A stretch of 5,638 nt of DNA. Origin: Gammaproteobacteria bacterium (lineage in GTDB: Bacteria > Pseudomonadota > Gammaproteobacteria > GCA-001735895). The DNA lies in contig JARFPR010000123.1 in assembly GCA_029288195.1 (NCBI GenBank), forward strand, positions 1 through 5,638. Direction: 5' to 3'. This document shows, one piece after another, positions 1 to 5,638 of this stretch. The position numbers and the translations under genes were made by a program. Each line of letters begins with the position of its first letter. The first letter of the stretch is position 1. Below the pieces are notes generated by a model. That model was not told the DNA's origin. It did not search any database and saw only the letters and a program-made list of their open reading frames with translations.

Positions 1-824
1 CCCAGCGGCTCCAGACCACGCTTTTCGGCGAGCGAAGCTTCCATCAAAACACAGGCAGACGCGCCGTCCGATAGCTGACTCGCATTGCCGGCGGTAACGG
101 TGCCACCTTCCACCACGGGATTCAGTCCGGCGAGACCTTCGAGCGTCGTTTGCGGGCGGTTACCTTCATCCTTCTCCAGGACTGCATCGCTGTAACTGAT
201 TTCGCCGCTTTCCTTGTCCTTGATCGCGCGCGTGGCAGAAATCGGCACGATTTCGTCGTCGAAAGCGCCTGCCTGTTGCCCGGCCGCGGTGCGCATCTGA
301 GATTGCAGTGCATACTCATCCTGCGCCTCGCGGGTGATGCCGTATTGTTTAACCACGTGCTCGGCGGTTAGCAGCATCGGCATATAGGCATGCTCTGCAT
401 GCATCACGACATTTGCATCGGCCTGATCGGCAACCCAGGGGAAATACTGGTTTTGTACTGCCGAAATATTATCCTGCCCGCCGGCAACAACGATATCCAT
501 GCCATCGACAATTATCTGCTTGGCCGCAGTTGCAATTGCCATCAAGCCCGATGAACATTGCCGGTCAATCGTCTGTCCCGACACCGTGTTTGGCAACCCT
601 GCGCCGAGCGAGGCCAGGCGCCCTATGTTCATACCGGCGGTTCCCGCCGTCAGCACAGCACCTATGATGACATCGTCTATTTCGTCGCCGTCAACACCGG
701 ACCGCTCGACCGAGTGACGGATAGCATGTGCCGTTAGCGTCGGTGATTTTATATTGTTGAGCGTACCTTTGAACGCCACGCCGATCGGGCTACGCGCGGT
801 TGATACGATGACTGCGTCTTTCAT
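1..824 (-). CDS. Thiolase (acetyl-CoA C-acyltransferase), 3' end beyond window
   Basis: This is a thiolase-family enzyme, which cleaves 3-ketoacyl-CoA with CoA in beta-oxidation, or runs in reverse to condense acetyl-CoA. The 274 residues present begin MKDAVIVSTARSPIG, the usual thiolase N-terminus. The nucleophilic cysteine is C90 in QCSSGLMAIA, and the conserved C-terminal-half motif TVTAGNASQLSDGASA covers residues 242-257. Family members are about 390 residues, so about 115 residues with the catalytic GHP histidine and second cysteine (CxG) lie beyond the left edge. The ATG at 822-824 is chosen because it gives the standard N-terminus; no clear Shine-Dalgarno sequence precedes it. No hydratase/dehydrogenase partner is visible, so acyl-chain specificity and pathway (degradative, or biosynthetic AtoB/PhaA type) cannot be decided. 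The family call is very safe; the exact substrate is not. Confidence 0.95.
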   Translation of the reverse strand, partial: MKDAVIVSTARSPIGVAFKGTLNNIKSPTLTAHAIRHSVERSGVDGDEIDDVIIGAVLTAGTAGMNIGRLASLGAGLPNTVSGQTIDRQCSSGLMAIATAAKQIIVDGMDIVVAGGQDNISAVQNQYFPWVADQADANVVMHAEHAYMPMLLTAEHVVKQYGITREAQDEYALQSQMRTAAGQQAGAFDDEIVPISATRAIKDKESGEISYSDAVLEKDEGNRPQTTLEGLAGLNPVVEGGTVTAGNASQLSDGASACVLMEASLAEKRGLEPL

Positions 825-855
825 TTTGTGATATGCCGAAAGCGAAAATTGCGAA

Positions 856-861
856 ATTATA
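856..861 (-). promoter_or_regulatory. Candidate -10 box for the thiolase gene
   Basis: Read on the minus strand this is TATAAT, a perfect -10 hexamer, ending 31 bases before the thiolase ATG. At the expected distance of 17 bases upstream the sequence is GTCCCC (879-884), a very poor -35 box. That stretch belongs to the inverted repeat described next. Either the promoter depends on an activator or it has been altered by arrival of the repeat. This is inference from sequence only. Confidence 0.4.
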
Positions 862-878
862 CATCAGCCCGGAGAAAT

Positions 879-934
879 GGGGACGCATCTATTTATACTG
901 TTCTGTTTATTATTGAAAGAATAGAAACGTCCCC
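879..934. repeat. 56-base imperfect inverted repeat, REP/MITE-like remnant
   Basis: The left arm GGGGACGCATCTATT (879-893) and right arm AATAGAAACGTCCCC (920-934) are inverted copies matching at 13 of 15 positions, around a 26-base AT-rich centre. It lies between two minus-strand genes, downstream of the response regulator and upstream of the thiolase. Neither side ends in a T-run, so it does not look like an intrinsic terminator. GGGGACG-type ends with an AT-rich inner part recall, from memory, short elements scattered in proteobacterial genomes near Y1 (REP-associated) transposases. No transposase is present here, so that identity is inference. Confidence 0.55.
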
Positions 935-964
935 GATCCTCGACCTCTACCCCCTCCTTTGTGC

Positions 965-1657
965 CTATTTGCCCAGCAAACTTGAAACATCTTCGATGAT
1001 AACATCGAACTGGTCATCCATCTTAAAGTCCCCGTCGTAAGCAGATTTAATTTTCGATACGCTGGAATCGATAACTTTCAGCAGGGATTTTTGCTGCTGT
1101 TCAGTCAAATCCATCCGCTGCAAAGACGATTCTAATTGGTTACCCATCCCGGTCAGGATTTCGCCTGCTACAAGGGTTTGTCGTCTATGCTGTTCGTCGA
1201 TTTCGCCAAGTTTAACGCGGGTCGATTCGAGCACCCGGGTCAGCAGCTCGCGCCGGGAATCGAACAACCTCTCCGCCTGCAATGCATGCAACCTCGTATC
1301 CAGACCCTCGATCATAATGACCAATTGCTGTCGCAGGTTTTCGATTTCTTGCTGGCCACTCGGCAGTTTGCGAACCAGCAGCGTCACGTGATCCGAATTT
1401 ATCGCAAGACGAGTACCAAAACTTAATACCCGATCCTGACCGCGCAGACTCTCGAGGATCTGGCTTTCCATCGGTCGATCGATACCATCACTAAACCAAA
1501 CCCGGTTTTCAGGCTCGGCCTGAATCAGCAAGCTGCATTCAAGTTCGAATTCTCTCAAGCAATCGAACACATTTTCAACCAACTCGTCAACATCGTCGAT
1601 CCGCTGGCAGCGATGCAGGAACTGGACCACCATTCCGAGGATCTCGGTATTGGTCAA
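965..1657 (-). CDS. Output half of the broken response regulator, unknown domain
   Basis: This 230-codon segment opens at a TTG, which is simply codon 145 of the full gene; it has no well-placed ribosome binding site and probably is not a gene of its own. The first 100 residues alternate hydrophobic strands and helices (FELECSLLIQ; HVTLLVRKL) and resemble a degenerate GAF-type sensor fold. The rest is strongly helical with heptad-like spacing, ending in VIIEDVSSLLGK. I do not recognise a named domain. Response regulators with a receiver plus a similar long unnamed C-terminus occur, as far as I recall, in Pseudomonas-like gammaproteobacteria. There is no HTH, GGDEF, EAL or HD-GYP motif. Confidence 0.5.
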   Translation of the reverse strand: MTNTEILGMVVQFLHRCQRIDDVDELVENVFDCLREFELECSLLIQAEPENRVWFSDGIDRPMESQILESLRGQDRVLSFGTRLAINSDHVTLLVRKLPSGQQEIENLRQQLVIMIEGLDTRLHALQAERLFDSRRELLTRVLESTRVKLGEIDEQHRRQTLVAGEILTGMGNQLESSLQRMDLTEQQQKSLLKVIDSSVSKIKSAYDGDFKMDDQFDVIIEDVSSLLGK

Positions 1658-1801
1658 ATTATCCTTTAATGCCTTGACGGCCCTGTCGGAAACCTGCTCC
1701 AGTTCCCGTTTACGGTGCTGACTGGCGAGGAATATCTGAACCTTCTTTTGCAGAATATCTTCGCTATAGGGTTTGGTTATATAGTCGTCACCGCCAACCT
1801 C

Positions 1802-2089
1802 TTAGACAGCCATCAGTTCTTCGTGCGTTGAAAGTGAAGTAACGAATATGATCGGAATTTCAGCGGTATTGGTATCAGACTTCAAACGTGCACAGGTTTC
1901 GAGACCATCCATTTTCGGCATGTTGACATCGAGCAGAATCAAATCGGGTTTTTGCAGACTGACCTGTTCCAGGCAGCCCTCACCCGAGTTCACGGTATTA
2001 AGCGCGTAGTTGTCTCGCAACAACTCCTCCATGATGGCCAGGTTGACCGGTTCATCATCGACGCAGAGTATCGAGGCTTTCCTATCCAT
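1802..2089 (-). CDS. Truncated receiver domain, 5' fragment of the broken regulator
   Basis: This is what translation from the ATG would give: 95 residues starting MDRKASILCVDDEPVNLAIM. It includes beta strands 1-4 of the receiver, the D54 phosphorylation site and T84. It lacks the conserved lysine, beta 5 and alpha 5, which form the switch and dimer face. Such a piece is unlikely to fold or signal normally. It begins 172 bases from the start of the divergent umuD-like gene, so the two share an intergenic control region. I found no convincing sigma-70 promoter for this direction. Confidence 0.6.
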   Translation of the reverse strand: MDRKASILCVDDEPVNLAIMEELLRDNYALNTVNSGEGCLEQVSLQKPDLILLDVNMPKMDGLETCARLKSDTNTAEIPIIFVTSLSTHEELMAV

Positions 2090-2210
2090 TCGTTTAATTA
2101 TGCAGTCGTGCAGAATTTGCGTATCTATAATTGAAATGATCGTGAAAGAGTAAACAAAGCCCTTTTATTTGCAATTGCCTTTTGCTGTCCCGGCAAATTT
2201 CCGATCTCAC

Positions 2211-2239
2211 TTGATAGTTCTCATTTTGTTCTCTATAGT
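2211..2239 (+). promoter_or_regulatory. Sigma-70 promoter of the umuD-polymerase operon
   Basis: The -35 box TTGATA (2211-2216) and -10 box TATAGT (2234-2239) each match consensus at five of six positions and are exactly 17 bases apart. Transcription would start near 2246, giving a short leader of about 16 bases before the ATG at 2262. This is the best promoter in the window. The whole spacer is occupied by a direct repeat, so a bound repressor would block RNA polymerase. Confidence 0.75.
2217..2233 (+). promoter_or_regulatory. Candidate LexA-type operator, GTTC-N7-GTTC
   Basis: GTTCTC (2217-2222) is repeated at 2228-2233, 11 bases later, or one helical turn. It contains GTTC-N7-GTTC, the known form of the LexA box in Alphaproteobacteria. 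It fills the gap between the -35 and -10 boxes of an SOS-type operon, just where a LexA site is expected. The usual gammaproteobacterial box (CTGT-N8-ACAG) was not seen in this intergenic region. Binding by LexA is inference; another repressor could use the same repeat. Confidence 0.5.
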
Positions 2240-2250
2240 ATTCACCAACC

Positions 2251-2254
2251 AGGA
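2251..2254 (+). promoter_or_regulatory. Ribosome binding site fixing the umuD start
   Basis: AGGA lies seven bases before the ATG at 2262. Together with the promoter just upstream it rules out the in-frame TTG at 2169, which lies ahead of the promoter. Confidence 0.75.
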
Positions 2255-2261
2255 CCTTTCG

Positions 2262-2699
2262 ATGAACAATATCACGCTATCCGCTAAATTCAGACCTATA
2301 AAACCACTGCCTCCCCTGTTTGGGGATCTCGAGGAACTGGGGCGGATCAGGGCTGGCATACCACTTGAAGCGATAGAGGACCGGCAGCGCAGCGAACTTT
2401 TAAGCCTGCTGACAGCCCCCGGGCGTTACGCATTGCAGGTCATTGATGATTCGATGTGCGAGGCGGGAATCATCGAGGGCGATATCGTGGTCGTACAAAG
2501 CCAGCAGCAGGCCCGCAGCGGTGACATCGTGGTGGCACTAATCGACAACGAACAGGTGACCCTGAAACGCATTCGCTACCGCCCCGGCAATCAGATTCAA
2601 CTGCTGGCCGACAGCCCCGAACTTGACGATTTAACCCTCGCCGATTCCCGCGTGATCATCCAGGGAAAAGTGATCGGCCAGGTTCGGCAATACCGTTGA
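2262..2699 (+). CDS. umuD: UmuD/LexA-like S24 peptidase, polymerase accessory subunit
   Basis: This 145-residue protein has the size of UmuD (139 in E. coli) and lacks the LexA DNA-binding domain. In the S24 family, contact with the RecA filament triggers self-cleavage, and the trimmed UmuD' partners a Y-family polymerase in translesion synthesis. The Ser-Lys dyad is S64 (in DDSMCEAGIIEGD) and K102 (in VTLKRI), spaced 38 residues against 37 in E. coli UmuD and LexA. The likely cleavage site is A31-G32 in LGRIRAGIPLEA, which is closer to the Ala-Gly of LexA than to the Cys-Gly of UmuD. Cleavage there would leave 114 residues, close to the 115 of E. coli UmuD'. The basic, proline-rich first 20 residues would be removed. 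The gene heads a two-gene operon and its stop overlaps the polymerase start. A stand-alone repressor role is unlikely without an HTH. Confidence 0.88.
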   Translation: MNNITLSAKFRPIKPLPPLFGDLEELGRIRAGIPLEAIEDRQRSELLSLLTAPGRYALQVIDDSMCEAGIIEGDIVVVQSQQQARSGDIVVALIDNEQVTLKRIRYRPGNQIQLLADSPELDDLTLADSRVIIQGKVIGQVRQYR

Positions 2700-3928
2700 C
2701 AACTGAAAGCAGCGGCCATTGGCCGCGGGTAATTCTGCTGGCAGACATGAATGCCTTCTTTGCCTCGGTTGAACAGGTTGATCATCCCGAGTGGCGCGCC
2801 AAACCGGTCGCACTGACCAATGGCGGCATAGGTACCTGTATCATTACCTGCTCCTACGAGGCCCGTGCCTGCGGAGTCAAAACCGGAATGCATATCAAGC
2901 AGGCTCGACGACTTTGTCCACAACTGATCCAGGTTGCGAGTCGCCCGCAACGCTACGCACAGGTATCCGCCAATATCATGCATGCCCTGGCAGCTTTCAC
3001 CCCCGATATCGAAATATTTTCGGTCGACGAGGCTTTCCTCGATGTCACCCGCTGTCAGCAACTGTGGGGATCTCCGCGCGAAATCGCAAACCGGGTCAAA
3101 CACTCTGTCTACGAGAATTCGGGAGTGCTTTGTTCTGTCGGTGTCAGCGGTGACAAAACCACCGCCAAATTTGCTGCCAGGCAACAGAAGCCGGACGGAT
3201 TGACAATCATCCCGCCCTGGCAGGCGAAGGAGCGCCTGGCCAGCACCCCGTTGATCGAATTGTGCGGGATTAACTCGGGGGTGGCCGGCATGCTGGCGGA
3301 TTACGGTGTGCACTGCTGCGCGGACCTGCAAAAATTACCCATCAGTGTGCTCGGCAAACGCTTCGGCAATCCCGGCAGACGTATCTGGTTGATGGCACAG
3401 GGACTGGATCCCGAACCGGTAAAGACCAATATTCCCGATGCCCAATCGGTCGGACATGGTAAGGTATTACCGCCAGACACGCGCGATGCGGAAACGATAC
3501 GCGTTTTTATGATGCACATGGCCCACAAGGTTGCCGAGCGCCTGCGCAGCAACAAGCTGGTGGCGCAGCAGTTCCTGTTCGGGCTGCGCCTTTACCGCGG
3601 CTGGCTCAAGACCACCGTCCGGTCAATATTGCCCTGCGACGACGAAAGGGTCATTTACCGACTCGGTAATCATTGGCTGCAGAATCACTGGAGAGGCCAG
3701 GGTATCTGGCAAATCCGCATTGTCGCGCTGGACCCGAAAGCACCCTGCCAGGCAGATCTGTTCCAACGCAAGCATCCGCTCAGACAACGCGCTCACCTGG
3801 CCATGGACCAGATCAACCAACGCTATGGCGCCATGACGCTGGCATCGGCCCGATTACTTGGCCGTTCCACCATGCCCGACGTGATTTCTCCCGCCTGGAA
3901 ACCCTATGGTCACCGCAAAACCGTCTAG
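2696..3928 (+). CDS. Y-family translesion DNA polymerase (DinB-like core, UmuC-like tail)
   Basis: This is a 410-residue error-prone polymerase that copies damaged templates. Catalytic acids are visible as D17 in ADMNAFFASVE and D111-E112 in FSVDEAFLD; F22 is the likely steric gate against ribonucleotides. SVGVSGDKTTAKFAARQQKPDG (147-168) is the conserved palm motif, and the thumb helix-hairpin-helix is at about 186-211, with GIN in place of the usual GxG. The little finger follows, then the beta-clamp motif QADLF (352-356) and a tail (MDQINQRYG...ISPAWKPYG) resembling the UmuC C-terminus. The palm, fingers and thumb look like DinB (LGKRFGNPGRRIW), while the length and tail look like UmuC, so I give no symbol. 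The TTG at 2696 is the only start upstream of the catalytic motif; the next ATG is inside it. It forms a TTGA overlap with the umuD stop, pointing to translational coupling. Confidence 0.92.
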   Translation: MTTESSGHWPRVILLADMNAFFASVEQVDHPEWRAKPVALTNGGIGTCIITCSYEARACGVKTGMHIKQARRLCPQLIQVASRPQRYAQVSANIMHALAAFTPDIEIFSVDEAFLDVTRCQQLWGSPREIANRVKHSVYENSGVLCSVGVSGDKTTAKFAARQQKPDGLTIIPPWQAKERLASTPLIELCGINSGVAGMLADYGVHCCADLQKLPISVLGKRFGNPGRRIWLMAQGLDPEPVKTNIPDAQSVGHGKVLPPDTRDAETIRVFMMHMAHKVAERLRSNKLVAQQFLFGLRLYRGWLKTTVRSILPCDDERVIYRLGNHWLQNHWRGQGIWQIRIVALDPKAPCQADLFQRKHPLRQRAHLAMDQINQRYGAMTLASARLLGRSTMPDVISPAWKPYGHRKTV

Positions 3929-4022
3929 CTGGCAGCAATAATGCAAATGGCCAGGTGTCTTATTTCACGGAACAATTAAACAATTTCGGCTAAACTTGGT
4001 CGATAACTATGCACGTACAAAT

Positions 4023-4029
4023 GAAGAGA
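4023..4029 (+). promoter_or_regulatory. Weak ribosome binding site supporting the MoxR start at 4036
   Basis: The purine-rich GAAGAGA ends six bases before the ATG at 4036. The in-frame ATGs at 4009 and 4021 have nothing comparable upstream. The preference is modest. Confidence 0.4.
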
Positions 4030-4035
4030 CACCGA

Positions 4036-4983
4036 ATGCTGGACACGACGGACAATTCAATTGCAGATTTTCAGGCCGATATTCGCAAGGCTGTCGCGGC
4101 AATCGAAACCATCATCCTGGGCAAATCGACCCAGATCGAACTTGCCGTATGCTGCCTGATAGCCCGTGGCCACTGTCTTATCGAAGATTTGCCCGGCGTC
4201 GGTAAAACCACGCTGTCGCAAACCATAGCGCAGGTATTCGGGCTCAATTTCAATCGCATTCAGTTCACCAGTGATTTACTGCCGGCCGATATACTGGGGG
4301 TTTCGATTTTCGACCCGAGAGACCAGGTTTTCAAATTTCACCCTGGCCCCGTGTTTGCAAATTTCATCCTGGCCGATGAAATTAACCGGGCCACGCCGAA
4401 GACCCAGAGCGCACTGCTCGAAGCCATGGAAGAAAAGCAGATTACGGTTGAAGGAGCAACGCATAAGCTGGATGAACCTTTTTTTGTTATCGGCACCCAG
4501 AACCCGCTTGATCAATCGGGAACCTTCCCGCTGCCGGAATCACAACTGGATCGATTCATGATGAAAATTTCGCTCGGCTACCCGGACCAGCAAGCCGAAC
4601 GCGCGTTATTAGCGGGAGGCAATCCTCGAGAATTAGTGCACCGGTTGCCGCCCGAGATCAGTCTCGAGCGTTTTATCGCTATTCAGTCAGCCGTTGACCA
4701 TATTCACTGCTCCGAGCCACTGTTAAATTACGTACAACATTTAATCCAGGCGACCCGTAATCCCGGCCTGTTCGTCTACGGTATCTCGCCACGTGCCGGG
4801 CTCGCCGTAATCCAGGCCAGCAAAGCCTGGGCATTGATGCATGGTCGCAGTCACGTAGAACCGGGCGATGTGCAATCCGTGTTCGGCGCGATAGCGGATC
4901 ACCGCTTAAATCCCTCGGAGCAACACAGCCATCCAACCAGTGACCTGGTCAATGATATAATCGATCAGATTCCGATTCCCTAA
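4036..4983 (+). CDS. MoxR-family AAA+ ATPase
   Basis: This cytoplasmic ATPase belongs to the MoxR branch of AAA+ proteins, thought to act as chaperones that mature or activate partner complexes, often with von Willebrand A or DUF58 proteins. From the chosen start it has 315 residues, normal for the family. Visible motifs are Walker A LPGVGKTT (52-59), Walker B ILADEINR (111-118) with D114/E115, sensor 1 at GTQNP (153-157), the arginine in SQLDRF (R173), and sensor 2 R253 in GISPRAG. The C-terminal lid (NPGLFVYGISPRAGLAVIQASKAWA) is typical. Starts at 4009 or 4021 would add nine or five residues and cannot be excluded. The DUF58 gene follows after five bases, so the two are co-transcribed. No clear promoter was seen in the 107 bases after the polymerase gene, and no strong terminator either, so read-through from the repair operon is possible. 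Confidence 0.95.
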   Translation: MLDTTDNSIADFQADIRKAVAAIETIILGKSTQIELAVCCLIARGHCLIEDLPGVGKTTLSQTIAQVFGLNFNRIQFTSDLLPADILGVSIFDPRDQVFKFHPGPVFANFILADEINRATPKTQSALLEAMEEKQITVEGATHKLDEPFFVIGTQNPLDQSGTFPLPESQLDRFMMKISLGYPDQQAERALLAGGNPRELVHRLPPEISLERFIAIQSAVDHIHCSEPLLNYVQHLIQATRNPGLFVYGISPRAGLAVIQASKAWALMHGRSHVEPGDVQSVFGAIADHRLNPSEQHSHPTSDLVNDIIDQIPIP

Positions 4984-4988
4984 GCCCC

Positions 4989-5638
4989 ATGTTTTCGGTC
5001 AGTCTGCCGGCGCCCGTCCGTCGATACTTCGACAACTGGTTCGATACCCATAACCCTCCGAGTCCGGATGCTATCTTCCTGCATAACCGGCGTCTTTACA
5101 TCCTGCCCACTCGATTCGGCTACCTGTTCGCAATAATGCTGTTGTTCCTGTTTTTTGCAGCAATCAACTATCAGAACAGCATGGCATTTGTACTCACCTT
5201 CATGCTGATCTCGCTCGGCATCATCAGTCTATGGCACACGCACAAAAACCTGCTGGGCATAAACGTCAGTCTGCAGATTCCGCGACCTGTCTTCTGCGGA
5301 GAGTACTGCGAATTTAAATTTGATATCAGCCATGCCAATAACTCGACGCGTTACGCCATTGGTCTCCAGTATGCTGACCAGGCACCGGTTTATGTGAAAC
5401 TCGAAGCCGAGGGCAACGCCGAGGCAAAGATAAAAATTCCCACGGCCCACCGTGGGCAGTTCAGGCCGATGGGGATTACGGTTTTTACCCGCTATCCCAC
5501 CGGCCTGTTCCACGCCTGGGGCTGGCTTAAATTCGATTTACCGGTCCTGGTCTACCCACGGCCAGCCGCAAATGCCCGGCTGCAACAGAGCATGATCGAA
5601 CAATACGATGGTCAAACTTCGACCAGCACTATCGAAGG
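4989..5638 (+). CDS. DUF58 membrane protein, 3' end beyond window
   Basis: The first 216 residues of a DUF58 protein are present, from the ATG at 4989. Two adjacent membrane segments are predicted at about residues 43-59 (FGYLFAIMLLFLFFAAI) and 65-82, preceded by the family-like LYILPTRFGYLF and followed by HTHKNLLG. The following region is beta-rich (residues about 88-190), with HRGQFRPMGITVFTRYPTGLF typical of the domain between the helices and the DUF58 core. The conserved core (the REY.PGD..R.IDW-type motif) would fall just past the right edge. DUF58 proteins pair with MoxR ATPases and often precede a transglutaminase-like membrane protein; their exact function is poorly known. There is no evident Shine-Dalgarno before the ATG, so translation is probably coupled to the MoxR gene, whose stop is five bases upstream. 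Confidence 0.9.
   Translation, partial: MFSVSLPAPVRRYFDNWFDTHNPPSPDAIFLHNRRLYILPTRFGYLFAIMLLFLFFAAINYQNSMAFVLTFMLISLGIISLWHTHKNLLGINVSLQIPRPVFCGEYCEFKFDISHANNSTRYAIGLQYADQAPVYVKLEAEGNAEAKIKIPTAHRGQFRPMGITVFTRYPTGLFHAWGWLKFDLPVLVYPRPAANARLQQSMIEQYDGQTSTSTIE

Larger units (their letters stand above)
965..2089 (-). pseudogene. Response regulator gene interrupted by in-frame TAA at codon 96
   Basis: Read through a single TAA (1802-1804), this frame encodes one response regulator of 374 codons plus the TAG stop at 965-967. Residues 1-120 form a CheY-like receiver: acidic pocket D11/D12, phosphoacceptor D54 in LLDVNMPKMDG, T84, and K106 in the TKP motif. The stop sits where receivers usually carry Phe or Tyr (xV[F/Y]EVGGDDY), so one base change from TAT or TAC to TAA explains it. 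No frameshift is needed, and the sequence either side stays conserved and in frame. After the receiver come a linker helix, a region of about 90 residues that could be GAF-like, and a helical C-terminus with no DNA-binding or known enzymatic output motif. No obvious Shine-Dalgarno precedes the ATG at 2087-2089. The cause may be recent inactivation or a sequencing or assembly error. Confidence 0.8.

Noticed and set aside
1136..1426. Plus-strand open frame inside the response regulator region
   Set aside because: It is antisense to the conserved regulator frame, has no ribosome binding site and resembles no protein family.
1802..1804. Recoding of the TAA as an amino acid (alternative genetic code)
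   Set aside because: Other genes in the window end normally, including the MoxR gene at TAA, so a reassigned TAA is not supported.
2171..2178. Palindrome GCAATTGC as an operator
   Set aside because: It is only eight bases, lies upstream of the promoter, and has no second copy or family match.
2182..2200. CTGTCCCGGCAAA as a gammaproteobacterial LexA box
   Set aside because: It has CTGT but no ACAG or CAG at the required distance.
2169..2261. Upstream TTG start at 2169 for the umuD-like gene, adding 31 residues
   Set aside because: The strong promoter and AGGA site lie inside this stretch, and the added hydrophobic residues are foreign to UmuD proteins.
2597..3331. Long minus-strand open frame opposite the umuD and polymerase genes
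   Set aside because: It lies antisense to two clearly conserved genes and its translation shows no recognisable domain; it is a shadow frame.
3929..3954. CTGGC...GCCAG hairpin just after the polymerase stop as a terminator
   Set aside because: The stem is only five pairs with a 16-base loop and no T-run follows, so it is too weak to call.

Overview
The window looks like chromosomal DNA of a gammaproteobacterium, probably environmental, with moderate GC of about half by eye. The main evidence is the MoxR-type ATPase followed by a DUF58 membrane protein whose N-terminus has a typical gammaproteobacterial look. The style of the response regulator and of the thiolase agrees. No tRNA, rRNA, CRISPR array or intact insertion sequence was seen.

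Layout: the left 2.1 kb is read from the minus strand. It holds the 5' two thirds of a thiolase gene, which runs off the left edge, and upstream of it a response regulator gene broken by one in-frame TAA codon. The 140 bases between them carry a 56-base imperfect inverted repeat (GGGGACG...CGTCCCC). It resembles debris of small transposon or REP-type elements and covers the place where the thiolase -35 box should be.

The right 3.4 kb is read from the plus strand. A divergent intergenic region of 172 bases holds a near-consensus sigma-70 promoter (TTGATA, 17 bases, TATAGT). Its spacer is filled by the direct repeat GTTCTC-N5-GTTCTC, which contains GTTC-N7-GTTC. The promoter drives a two-gene translesion synthesis cassette: a 145-residue UmuD/LexA-like self-cleaving peptidase, then a Y-family DNA polymerase. 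The second gene starts at a TTG that overlaps the first gene's stop. Self-cleavage of the first product would presumably license or regulate the second, as UmuD' does for UmuC in DNA polymerase V. The polymerase core resembles DinB (Pol IV), but it has a UmuC-like tail after a beta-clamp motif (QADLF).

After a gap of about 100 bases comes a MoxR AAA+ ATPase gene. Five bases further on is a DUF58 membrane protein gene that runs off the right edge. This pair usually continues with a transglutaminase-like membrane protein gene and is thought to act in envelope-linked protein maturation.

The best points for a second look are the operator-like repeat in the umuD promoter, which matches the alphaproteobacterial LexA box rather than the gammaproteobacterial one, the premature stop in the response regulator, and the mixed DinB/UmuC character of the polymerase. 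I see no strong evidence for a wholly new system.
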